NCBI RefSeq assembly: GCF_014842075.1 | Contig: NZ_JACYVA010000002.1 | Coordinates: forward strand, 124,001 to 188,000 | Direction: 5' to 3' | DNA from: Sphingomonas sp. CFBP 13720 | GTDB lineage: Bacteria > Pseudomonadota > Alphaproteobacteria > Sphingomonadales > Sphingomonadaceae | DNA: 64,000 bases | Part shown: piece after piece, positions 51,650-60,137 of the stretch | Layout of the letters: every line of letters begins with the position of its first letter | Position numbering within the stretch: the first letter of the stretch is position 1 | Position numbers and translations under genes: made by a program | The notes under the pieces: generated by a model | Databases searched by the model: none | Told to the model about the DNA's origin: nothing | The model's input: only the letters and a program-made list of their open reading frames with translations

Positions 51650-52228
51650 ATGATCGCACGGCGGTTTTGGACGGGCGCATGCCTGTCGCTCTGCATTTGC
51701 TCCGGTGCGATCGCCGCCGACCCGCCGCGCGTCAGCTGGGGCAAGGCCGGCGTGGGTATCGACCAGTACCGCAGCGATGCCGTCACCTGCGGCCGCGCCG
51801 GACTGGCGACCGACGTCGCCGACATGAAGGCGGTCAAGACGCTGATTTCCGCGTCGCGGCAACTCGACGCCGTCCTCGAAAACAGGGGATCTGGCGGCGG
51901 GGGCGCGCCCCCTGCGCCGTCGGCGGGCGGCATGCTGGAGATCGATCCGGCCGCGCTCAACACCGCGCAGCAGGTGTCGCGCATCACCGAAGGCGCCAAT
52001 CCCCGTGCCCGGTTCCGCGAAGTCCGCACCGCGCTGCAGACGACGACCGATAGCTGCCTCACCGAACGCGGCTATGTCCGCTTCAACCTGACCCGGGCGC
52101 AGCGCGAACGGCTGGAACGACTGAAGCGCGGCACACCCGAACGCCACGCCTATCTCCATGCACTGGCCAGCGACGCCGACGTGCTGGCGCGGCAGCGTGC
52201 GACGGTGGAGGTCGTGCCGGTCGACTGA
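51650..52228 (+). CDS. Exported protein of unknown function
   Basis: A 192-residue protein with signal peptide (FWTGACLSLCICSGAIAA). The mature part begins ADPPRVSWGKAGVGIDQYRS, has a Gly/Pro-rich linker near residue 85-95 and later CLTERGYVRFNLTRAQRERL. The pattern 'W.K......Y..D...C' recurs in small exported sphingomonad proteins. Function unknown. Confidence 0.7.
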   Translation: MIARRFWTGACLSLCICSGAIAADPPRVSWGKAGVGIDQYRSDAVTCGRAGLATDVADMKAVKTLISASRQLDAVLENRGSGGGGAPPAPSAGGMLEIDPAALNTAQQVSRITEGANPRARFREVRTALQTTTDSCLTERGYVRFNLTRAQRERLERLKRGTPERHAYLHALASDADVLARQRATVEVVPVD

Positions 52229-52331
52229 TTTCGAGTCCGGGCCGGCGTAGTGAACTGGTCGGCTACAGTGACCGCGCGCCGGGAGCGGATCGACGTTCGA
52301 CGCGATGGCATCCCTGCGGACTGCGCGACCG

Positions 52332-52435
52332 TCACTCGGGACTTGGTGCGAGGTCCGCCGTGCGGCGATCGTTGGCGGTCGAACTTCTTTCAGCGTCGCT
52401 GGCGTTCAGGTGGCCTCGGAACAGGTCCGGAATGA
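52332..52435. repeat. Degenerate REPIN-like inverted pair
   Basis: 52332-52355 matches the 46730 element at about 18 of 24 positions, and 52412-52435 matches the 46811 element at about 20 of 24, in the same inverted arrangement and with nearly the same spacer (56 bp). The rest of 52229-52686 holds no gene; GATCGACGTTC occurs twice (about 52288 and 52653). Confidence 0.6.
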
Positions 52436-52686
52436 CGACGTGCCGCCGATCTCCGCCGCATGTCGATCCGGTCGCATCGAGCGTGTGTTTCGCTCACCTG
52501 CCAAGGCCTCAATCGATCCACCCGGCAAGGTCAGGGTTCCGTCGAAAAGCGGTATAGATGGCGCATGTCGGGCGGACCAGCGCCCTTCCGACCGGGCCCT
52601 GCCGGGGAAACGAAGGTCGATCGCCGATCCGGCCCGAACGCGTTTAGAGCCGATCGACGTTCCCCCAACTAGCGGAGCGCAGGCCG

Positions 52687-53685
52687 TCACCCGCCCGCGC
52701 GCAACGGTCCGAGATCGCCCAGCCCGACGGTTCCGCTGGCCATCGCCAGCATCCGGTCGAGCGACACCTTCGCCTTCAGCCGCAGATCCTCGGCGATCTC
52801 GATCCGCGGGGTCAGGTCGCGCAGCGCGATGTACAGCTTTTCCAGCGTGTTAAGCGCCATGTACGGACAGATGTTGCAGTTGCAGTTCCCGTCCGCGCCG
52901 GGCGCGCCGATGAACTGCTTGTGCGGCAGTGCCTTTTCCATCTGGTGGATGATGTGCGGCTCGGTCGCGACGATCAGCGTGTCGCCGGGAAAATCGGCGG
53001 CATAGGCGAGGATGCCGCTGGTCGATCCGACATAATCGGCATGGTCGAGGATGATCGCGGGACATTCGGGATGCGCCGCGACCGGCGCGCCCGGATGTTG
53101 CGCCATCAGCTTGAGCAGTTCGGTTTCCGAGAACGCCTCGTGCACGATGCATACGCCGGGCCACAACAGCATCTCGCGCCCGGTCTTGCGCGTCAGATAT
53201 CCGCCCAGATTGCGGTCGGGACCGAAGATCACCTTCTGGTCGGCGGGCAATTGCGACAGGATCTTTTCGGCGGACGACGACGTGACGATAATGTCCGACA
53301 GCGCCTTCACCTCGGTCGAACAATTGATGTACGTCAGCGCGATGTGATCGGGATGCTGTGCGCGGAACGCCGCGAACTGATCGGGCGGGCAACTGTCCTC
53401 CAGCGAACAGCCGGCATCCATGTCGGGCAGGATCACGGTCTTGTCGGGCGACAGGATCTTCGCGGTTTCGGCCATGAACCGCACGCCGCAGAACGCGATG
53501 ACGTCGGCATCGGTCGCCGCCGCCTTGCGGCTGAGATCGAGGCTGTCGCCGACGAAATCGGCAAGGTCCTGAATCTCGGGCCGCTGGTAATAATGCGCGA
53601 GGATCACCGCGTTGCGCTCACGGCGCAGACGGTCGATCTCGGCGAGCAGGTCGGTGCCGGTGGGCAATTCGGTACGTGCGTTCAT
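52687..53685 (-). CDS. nadA: Quinolinate synthase A
   Basis: A 332-residue enzyme that condenses iminoaspartate with DHAP to quinolinate in NAD synthesis. Opening [31 protein letters not shown], and Cys residues in AGCSLEDSC and [12 protein letters not shown] for the 4Fe-4S cluster. nadB/nadC are not nearby in the window. Full length. Confidence 0.95.
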   Translation of the reverse strand: MNARTELPTGTDLLAEIDRLRRERNAVILAHYYQRPEIQDLADFVGDSLDLSRKAAATDADVIAFCGVRFMAETAKILSPDKTVILPDMDAGCSLEDSCPPDQFAAFRAQHPDHIALTYINCSTEVKALSDIIVTSSSAEKILSQLPADQKVIFGPDRNLGGYLTRKTGREMLLWPGVCIVHEAFSETELLKLMAQHPGAPVAAHPECPAIILDHADYVGSTSGILAYAADFPGDTLIVATEPHIIHQMEKALPHKQFIGAPGADGNCNCNICPYMALNTLEKLYIALRDLTPRIEIAEDLRLKAKVSLDRMLAMASGTVGLGDLGPLRAGG

Positions 53686-53716
53686 GCGCTTGTCCTATCG
53701 TCGCCGGGGCGGCTTG

Positions 53717-54433
53717 TCATTGCCGATTGCCGATCACGTCGGCGGGCCGCGCGGAAACGTCCCAGCGTTCACCGTTCGGCATGCTGCGTTCCGCCGGAAA
53801 GGTGACCACGACCCGCGCATCGCCCATGCCGGCGGCGGCCAACGGTGCGCCGAGCAGTCGGGCGAGATTCGTCCTTGCCATTTCGCGTGCCTGCGCCAGC
53901 CGTTCGGGACTGCGCGCTTCCGCCCGCGCCTTGCCCTGCGCCGCCGCCGATACCCGCTGTGACAGAGCGGCCGCCGCGTCGCGCGTCACGAACATGCCCT
54001 GCGTGCGTACCAGCGTCCGTGCCGCTTCGTCGACATTGGCGTCGGCGACAGTCACGTCGGGCGCGTCGACCACCAGCGTGCGTGTATCGGGCGACCAGCT
54101 CAACTGCCCTTCGCCGATACCGGACACATCGACGAAATAGTCGACCGAATACGGCATCTTGACCACCTGATCCGATCGCAGCCAGCCGAAGCCGCGCACG
54201 TCGCTGGCGGTCGCCTGCAACGTCCCCGACAGCGATGCGACCTTCAAGCTGCTCGTCCCCGCCAGTCGTGCGGTGATGACGCGCGTCACCGCGTCGCCGG
54301 TGTCGGCTTCGGTCGTGACGACATAGCGTTCGGTGTAGTTGCGATAGCCCAGCCACACGGCGGCGGCGATCCCGATCGCCACCACCAGCGCGACGATCGT
54401 GCGCGCCACGCCGGGCCTCAACCGCGCACCCAT
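53717..54433 (-). CDS. DUF4230 domain protein
   Basis: A 238-residue protein with an N-terminal membrane anchor (ARTIVALVVAIGIAAAVWLG) and a DUF4230 domain (about 40-225; YSVDYFVDVSGIGEGQLSW). The family is widespread, secreted or anchored, and of unknown function. Starts within the last 16 bases of the MBL-fold gene. Confidence 0.85.
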   Translation of the reverse strand: MGARLRPGVARTIVALVVAIGIAAAVWLGYRNYTERYVVTTEADTGDAVTRVITARLAGTSSLKVASLSGTLQATASDVRGFGWLRSDQVVKMPYSVDYFVDVSGIGEGQLSWSPDTRTLVVDAPDVTVADANVDEAARTLVRTQGMFVTRDAAAALSQRVSAAAQGKARAEARSPERLAQAREMARTNLARLLGAPLAAAGMGDARVVVTFPAERSMPNGERWDVSARPADVIGNRQ

Positions 54434-55275
54434 GCCGCCCCCTCCCGCGCCACGATCCCGCGCCGTTCCATGTCGATCAGATGCGCCAGCACCGATCGTC
54501 CCGCGGCACCGTGGAGCCGGGGGTCGAGTCCCGCATACATCGCGGCGACCATCGCGGGCACGTCGCGCACCCCGCGTTCGACCGCGCGCGCGATCTGGCC
54601 TTCGCGCAGCTTGCGATGGCCCAGCATGCTGCGCACCAGCCGCCGGGGATTGTCGACCAGATCGCCGTGCGCGGGGTAATAGACCCGGTCCTCGCGCGCC
54701 AGCAGCCGGTCGAGGCTGGCCATATAATCGCCCATGTCGCCGTCGGGCGGCGACACGATCGTCGTCGACCAGCCCATGACATGGTCGCCGCTGAACAACG
54801 CCCCGGTTTCGGGCAGCGCGAAGGCGAGATGGTTCGACGTGTGTCCCGGCGTGGCGACCGCGACCAGCGTCCAGCCGTCGCCCGCCACCGCCTCGCCATC
54901 GTGCAGCACGCGGTCGGGGCGATAGTCGATATCGAACGCCGCATCGGCGCGCGGGCCGGGATCGTCCATCGTCAGCGGCGCGCAGCCGATGATCGCCGCG
55001 CCGGTCCGTGCCGCCAGCGGCGCCGCCCCCGGACTATGGTCGCGGTGCGTATGCGTACACAGGATCGCCGCAACTGGCCGTCCCGCCACGGCGCCGAGGA
55101 TCGCGTCCAGATGTGCGTCGTCGACCGGTCCCGGATCGATCACCGCCACCGCCCCCACCCCGCCGACGACGAAGCTCTGCGTCCCCGTATGGGTATAGGG
55201 CGACGCATTGGGCGCGAGCACGCGCGTCACCAGCGGTTCGAGCGTCTGCGCGACGCCGGGGGAGGTTTCGGCCAT
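54418..55275 (-). CDS. MBL-fold metallo-hydrolase (LACTB2-like)
   Basis: A 285-residue protein. The metal-binding motif is CTHTHRDHSPGA near residue 72-83, with TPGHTSNHLAF near 148, SGDHVMG near 170 and PAHGDLVDNP near 203. The C-terminus has a winged-helix-like segment (LDPRLHGAAGRSVLAHLIDM) as in LACTB2-type RNases. Substrate unknown. ATG at 55275. Confidence 0.88.
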   Translation of the reverse strand: MAETSPGVAQTLEPLVTRVLAPNASPYTHTGTQSFVVGGVGAVAVIDPGPVDDAHLDAILGAVAGRPVAAILCTHTHRDHSPGAAPLAARTGAAIIGCAPLTMDDPGPRADAAFDIDYRPDRVLHDGEAVAGDGWTLVAVATPGHTSNHLAFALPETGALFSGDHVMGWSTTIVSPPDGDMGDYMASLDRLLAREDRVYYPAHGDLVDNPRRLVRSMLGHRKLREGQIARAVERGVRDVPAMVAAMYAGLDPRLHGAAGRSVLAHLIDMERRGIVAREGAAWVRG

Positions 55276-55348
55276 TGCCGGCGGAGATGGCCGTTGCCCC
55301 GCCGCGATGCAAGGCGGCGGGGGAGCGCAACCCCCCGCCACCCGCCGC

Positions 55349-57661
55349 TCAAGCGACCGGTTCGGTCGGTGCCGTCACCCCGATACGCAGCGTCCGCGCG
55401 GCCGCGACCATCGCCGCGATCGCCGGCTTCACTTCGTCCCAGCGCCGCGTCTTCAGCCCGCAATCGGGGTTCACCCACAATTGTTCGGGCCGCAGATGTT
55501 CCTGCGCCAGCCGCATCAGCGCCACCATCTCCGCCTCGTCCGGCACGCGCGCCGAATGGATGTCGTACACCCCCGGCCCGATCGCGCTGGGATAGCGATA
55601 GCGGGCGAACGCGGCCAGCAACTCCATCTGCGACCGCGCGGTCTCGATCGAGATGACGTCGGCGTCCATCGCCGCGATCGACGGCAGGATGTCGTTGAAC
55701 TCCGAATAGCACATATGCGTGTGGATCTGCGTCGCATCGGCCACCCCTGCCGCCGTCAGCCGGAAACAGTCGACCGCCCAGTCCAGATACGCCTGCCAGC
55801 CCGCGCGTCGCAGCGGCAGCCCCTCGCGCAGCGCCGCCTCGTCGATCTGGATCGCCCGGCATCCCGCCGCTTCGAGGTCCAGCACCTCGTCGCGGATCGC
55901 CAGCGCGATCTGGCGGCAGGACGCCTCGCGCGGCTGGTCGTCGCGCACGAAGCTCCAGTTCAGGATCGTGACCGGCCCGGTCAGCATGCCCTTGACCGGC
56001 CGGTCGGTCAGCGACTGGGCATATCGCCACCATTCGACCGTCATCGCGGCGGGACGCGCGACATCGCCGAACAGGATCGGCGGACGCACGCAACGCGATC
56101 CATAGCTCTGCACCCACCCGCCGAGCGTGAACGCGAAGCCCGACAGCTGTTCGCCGAAATACTGGACCATGTCGTTCCGCTCGAACTCGCCATGCACCAG
56201 CATGTCGAGGCCCGCTTCCTCCTGCCACCGGATCGTACGTTCGGTTTCCGCGCGCAGGAACCGGTCATAGCCGGCATCGTCGAGGTTGCCGCGCTGATGC
56301 TCGGCGCGGGCGTGGCGCACCTCCGGCGTCTGCGGGAACGACCCGATCGTCGTGGTGGGAAAGGCGGGCAGCGCCAGCACCCGTGCCTGCGTCGCGATCC
56401 GCCGTACCAGCCCGCCCTGCCGTTCGCGCATCGCGGGCGTCACCGCCGCGACGCGCTCCTGCACCTGCCGGTCGTGGATGCGCGGCGACGTGCAGCGGCT
56501 GGCGGCGGCGGCGTCGGATTCGGCGATCGCCTGCGCCGCCGCATCGCGACCGTCGTTCAGCGCGGTCTTCAGCGCCGCCAGTTCGGCGATCTTCTGCACC
56601 GCGAACGCCAGCCACAGCGTGACGTCGCCGTCCAGCCTGCGCTCCAGCGCCAGATCGACCGGCACGTGCAACAGCGAACACGATGGTGCCAGCACCAGAT
56701 CGCGCGCCCGCGCCACCGGTTCGATCCGGTCGAGCAACGCCGACAGATCGGCCCGCCACACGTTGCGCCCGTCGATCACGCCCAGCGACAGCAGCATGTC
56801 CTTCGGCACGGCCCGAAGCACCGTATCCAGCTGTTCGGGCGCGCGGACCAGATCGACGTGCAGCCCGGCGACCGGCAGCGCAGCGGCCAGCGACAGATTG
56901 TCGTCCAGCCCGCCGAAATACGTCGTCAGCATCAGCTTCGGCCCCGATCGCGCCAGCCGGGCATAGGCGCGGGTGAAGGCGCGCCGCTGTTGCTCGGTCA
57001 GGTCGGTGACGAGGATCGGTTCGTCGATCTGCACCCATTCCGCGCCCGCATGCGCCAGATGCCGCAGGATCACGGCGTACAGCGCCAGCACCTCGTCCAG
57101 CAGGTCGAACGGGTCGTTCCCCTGCCCCTTGGCAAGGCTGAGCCACGTCACCGGTCCCAGCAGCACCGGGCGTGTCGCGAACCCCTGCGCCGCCGCTTCG
57201 CGATAGGCGTCGACCACCGTCAGCCGGCCGAGCGCCAGCCGCTGCCCCGGTTCGATCTCCGGCACGATATAATGATAGTTGGTGTCGAACCATTTCGTCA
57301 TTTCGCCGGCGGTGACGCTGTGCGGCGTATCGCAGCACGCGGCCACCCCGGTCGAACCGCGCGCCATCGCGAAATAGGTCGACAGGCCCGCCTGTCCGTC
57401 CGCCGCGCGATACCGTGCCGGGATCGCCCCCAGCATCATGCTGGTATCCAGCACATGGTCGTACAGCGAGAAGTCGCACGACGGCAGCCAGTCGGCGCCC
57501 AGCGCGCGCTGTCGCGCCCATGCGGCGGTGCGCAGGCCTGCGGCGGCGGTGTTCAGCGCAACCTCGTCCTCCTTGCCGGACCAGTGTTTCTCTAATGCGA
57601 ACTTCAATTCCCTGCGCGGGCCGATGCGCGGAAAGCCCAATGTGGCGACGGTGACGGTCAT
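55349..57661 (-). CDS. metE: Cobalamin-independent methionine synthase
   Basis: A 770-residue MetE of normal length. [16 protein letters not shown] opens the N-domain; the catalytic domain has [14 protein letters not shown] (about 435), zinc ligands in [10 protein letters not shown] (about 655) and [11 protein letters not shown] (about 740). Transfers methyl from methyltetrahydrofolate to homocysteine without B12. Preceded by a cobalamin riboswitch that should repress it when B12 is plentiful. Confidence 0.96.
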   Translation of the reverse strand: MTVTVATLGFPRIGPRRELKFALEKHWSGKEDEVALNTAAAGLRTAAWARQRALGADWLPSCDFSLYDHVLDTSMMLGAIPARYRAADGQAGLSTYFAMARGSTGVAACCDTPHSVTAGEMTKWFDTNYHYIVPEIEPGQRLALGRLTVVDAYREAAAQGFATRPVLLGPVTWLSLAKGQGNDPFDLLDEVLALYAVILRHLAHAGAEWVQIDEPILVTDLTEQQRRAFTRAYARLARSGPKLMLTTYFGGLDDNLSLAAALPVAGLHVDLVRAPEQLDTVLRAVPKDMLLSLGVIDGRNVWRADLSALLDRIEPVARARDLVLAPSCSLLHVPVDLALERRLDGDVTLWLAFAVQKIAELAALKTALNDGRDAAAQAIAESDAAAASRCTSPRIHDRQVQERVAAVTPAMRERQGGLVRRIATQARVLALPAFPTTTIGSFPQTPEVRHARAEHQRGNLDDAGYDRFLRAETERTIRWQEEAGLDMLVHGEFERNDMVQYFGEQLSGFAFTLGGWVQSYGSRCVRPPILFGDVARPAAMTVEWWRYAQSLTDRPVKGMLTGPVTILNWSFVRDDQPREASCRQIALAIRDEVLDLEAAGCRAIQIDEAALREGLPLRRAGWQAYLDWAVDCFRLTAAGVADATQIHTHMCYSEFNDILPSIAAMDADVISIETARSQMELLAAFARYRYPSAIGPGVYDIHSARVPDEAEMVALMRLAQEHLRPEQLWVNPDCGLKTRRWDEVKPAIAAMVAAARTLRIGVTAPTEPVA

Positions 57662-57777
57662 GCTTCATACCCCGATGAAGGTCGGGGCGACCGGACAGGC
57701 GCGCACGCCCCGCCGGACATGGCCCGGCGGCGGACGACAGGCACCCGACCGGGCACCCCGCCGGTGGACGTTATCGC

Positions 57778-57976
57778 GTCGCAGGCAGGTCTCCTGGCTC
57801 GCGGGTCGTCGCGGCTGGCCCGGCCTTCCCGACCGCGCGAACGCCGTCAGTGACACGAAATGGACCATCCGCTCGCCGCTTACAGTTGCGGGGGCAGCGC
57901 CGGCCTTGCCCGAAGGGCGCACCGGCTTCCCGTCTTAGCTCCGGCGGAGTCATCCTCCGCTGAAGAACCTTTGACA
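57778..57976 (-). ncRNA. Cobalamin riboswitch upstream of metE
   Basis: On the minus strand the conserved parts appear in order: GGTTCTTCAGCGGAGGATG region, GCCGGTGCGCCCTTCGGGCA, GCTGCCCCCGCAACTGTAAG, GGGAAGGCC, and the B12 box region AGCCAGGAGACCTGCCTGCG. The spacing matches the B12-element consensus. It leaves about 115 nt before the metE ATG. A CCCCGA/TCGGGG hairpin (57670-57687) near the start is a plausible expression platform acting on translation. Confidence 0.92.
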
Positions 57977-58161
57977 CCCGCCTTGTCGCGATCGGCGCCA
58001 GCGGCGTCAATAGCGGATATAACGATATCCTTATATCTTGAAGTGGTCCGATCAATCCGTTTCGGAGCGATTGCCGATCCGAAGCGAACGCGTCCGCCGT
58101 AACGCCCGCGCCGGTTTCCCGGCATCGTCCTTCCGGCCCAGCCACAGGACGACGGACCAGC

Positions 58162-59121
58162 ATGACCGACACCGCGCCGCCCGCCGACGATCCGATCCCG
58201 CGCCTGTCCCCCGACAGCGCCACCGCCGACAATGTCGCCGCGCTGACCGCGCTGTTCCCGTCGATCGTCACCGATGGCCGCATCGATATCGACGCGCTGC
58301 GCCAGTTGCTCGGCGCGACGGTCGAGGACGGCGACGAGCGCTACGGGCTGAACTGGCGCGGAAAGCGTGCCGCCCGCGCGTTCGCGCTGACCCCCGGCAC
58401 CGGCACGCTGCGCCCCGACCGCGATGGCAGCGTCGATTGGGACGGCACGCGCAACCTGATGATCGAGGGCGACAATCTGGAGGTGCTGAAACTGCTGCGC
58501 CGGTCGTACGCGCGACAGGTCAAGCTGATCTACATCGACCCGCCGTACAATACCGGCAACGACTTCGTGTATCCCGACGATTATCGCGACACGCTGGCCC
58601 AGTATGAACGGCTGACCGGACAGCGCGGGCAGGACGGCACGGCGCTGACCACCAATACCGAGGCGAACGGGCGTTTCCACACCGACTGGCTGAACATGAT
58701 GTACCCGCGCCTGATGCTCGCGCGCGATCTGCTGCGCGACGATGGCGCGATCTTCATCTCGTGCGACGACAACGAGGAATCGAACGTCATCCGCCTGTGC
58801 GACGAGCTGTTCGGCGAGGCCAATTTCGTCGCGCGCTTCGTGGTGCAGACCAATCCGCGCGGACGATCGCTCGACCGGTTCGTCGCCAAGACGTTCGAAT
58901 ATCTGATCTGCTATGCCAGCGACAGCAGCCGCCCCGCGATCCACATGGTGGCGAAGAACGACGCGGCGATGGCGGCGTACAACCTGACCGACGATCGCGG
59001 CCGCTATCGCCTGATCGAATTGCGCAACCGCAATCCGGTGTTCGACCGCCGCAACCGGCCGAACCTGTATTTCCCGATCTATGCCGGGGCGGATGGCGGC
59101 GCGGTGTCGCTCGAACCCTAG
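58162..59121 (+). CDS. N-terminal Mod fragment (319 aa) ending at the first TAG
   Basis: The polypeptide expected if the first amber is honoured. It contains the DPPY catalytic motif and part of the target-recognition domain but lacks the SAM-binding motif, so it should be inactive alone. The local context is CCC TAG CCC; a C after UAG is a comparatively leaky context in other bacteria. Confidence 0.6.
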   Translation: MTDTAPPADDPIPRLSPDSATADNVAALTALFPSIVTDGRIDIDALRQLLGATVEDGDERYGLNWRGKRAARAFALTPGTGTLRPDRDGSVDWDGTRNLMIEGDNLEVLKLLRRSYARQVKLIYIDPPYNTGNDFVYPDDYRDTLAQYERLTGQRGQDGTALTTNTEANGRFHTDWLNMMYPRLMLARDLLRDDGAIFISCDDNEESNVIRLCDELFGEANFVARFVVQTNPRGRSLDRFVAKTFEYLICYASDSSRPAIHMVAKNDAAMAAYNLTDDRGRYRLIELRNRNPVFDRRNRPNLYFPIYAGADGGAVSLEP

Positions 59122-59196
59122 CCCGACCGTCCGGTCGCGATCCTGCCGCTCAATTCGGAAGGGGTCGAAGGATGCTGGACATGGGGTCGCGACCGC

Positions 59197-59751
59197 GTGG
59201 CGCGCGAAACGGACCTGCTGGTCGCGCGGCAGGCGAGCACCGGCGCGTGGCGCGTGTTCCGCAAGGACCATGTGCCCGACGGCGGTGCGACGACGAAGGA
59301 GAAATCGCTGTGGCTCGACAGCAACCTGAACCATGAAAACGGCAAGGAGGAGGTGCGCGCCCTGTTCGGCTGTTCGCCGTTCGATTTCCCCAAATCGCGC
59401 CACCTGATCCAGCGCGTCGTGGCGCTGGCGACGACCGGCGACGACCCGGTGATGGACTGTTTCGCCGGGTCGGGCACCACCGGCGATGCGGTGATTGCAC
59501 AGAATATCGCGGACGGGGCCACGCGCCGGTATCTGCTGGTCCAGTTGCCCGAGCCGCTCGACCCCGCCAATCCGGCGCAGAAGACGGCGGCGGAACTGTG
59601 CGATACGCTCGGGCGACCGCGCACCATCGCCGAACTGACGAAGGAACGCCTGCGCCGCGCGGGTGCGACACTGCGCGCGGCGCATCCGCATGCGACGCCC
59701 GACACCGGATTTCGCGCCTATCGGCTGGCCGCGTCCAGCCTGAAGCCATAG
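59197..59751 (+). CDS. Central Mod fragment (possible reinitiation) ending at the second TAG
   Basis: The first in-frame start candidate after the first amber is at 59197. This piece has the FAGSGTT SAM-binding motif and ends FRAYRLAASSLKP before TAG. Reinitiation without a clear Shine-Dalgarno is unlikely; it is listed only as the frame segment between the two ambers. Confidence 0.35.
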   Translation: MARETDLLVARQASTGAWRVFRKDHVPDGGATTKEKSLWLDSNLNHENGKEEVRALFGCSPFDFPKSRHLIQRVVALATTGDDPVMDCFAGSGTTGDAVIAQNIADGATRRYLLVQLPEPLDPANPAQKTAAELCDTLGRPRTIAELTKERLRRAGATLRAAHPHATPDTGFRAYRLAASSLKP

Positions 59752-60137
59752 GACCCCTTTCCCGCCGATCTGGTCGCGGCGGTCGAGGCGGCGGTCAACA
59801 ATATCCTGCCCGGACGGACGCAGGACGATCTGCTGGCCGAACTGCTGCTGCGCACCGGCGTCGACCTGACCGTACCGGTCGAAACCCGCAGCATCGCCGG
59901 GGTGGCCGTCCATGCGATCGACGGCGGCGTCGCGTTCGCCTGTTTCGGTGCGGTCGACGGCAATGCCGCTGCGCTGGGCGACGGCATCGCCGACTGGCAC
60001 GCCGCGCTGACCCCGCCCCGCGCCGCCAGCTTCTGGTTCCGCGACGGTGGCTTCGCGACGGCGGCGGCACGGGCCAACCTTGCCGCGACGCTGCGCCAGC
60101 GCATCGGCAAGGCGTCGATCGCCCGACTGGCATCGCT

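Noticed and set aside
55208..57595. A 795-codon open frame antisense to metE
   Set aside because: metE is unambiguous by motifs; the opposite frame is an artefact of its codon bias.
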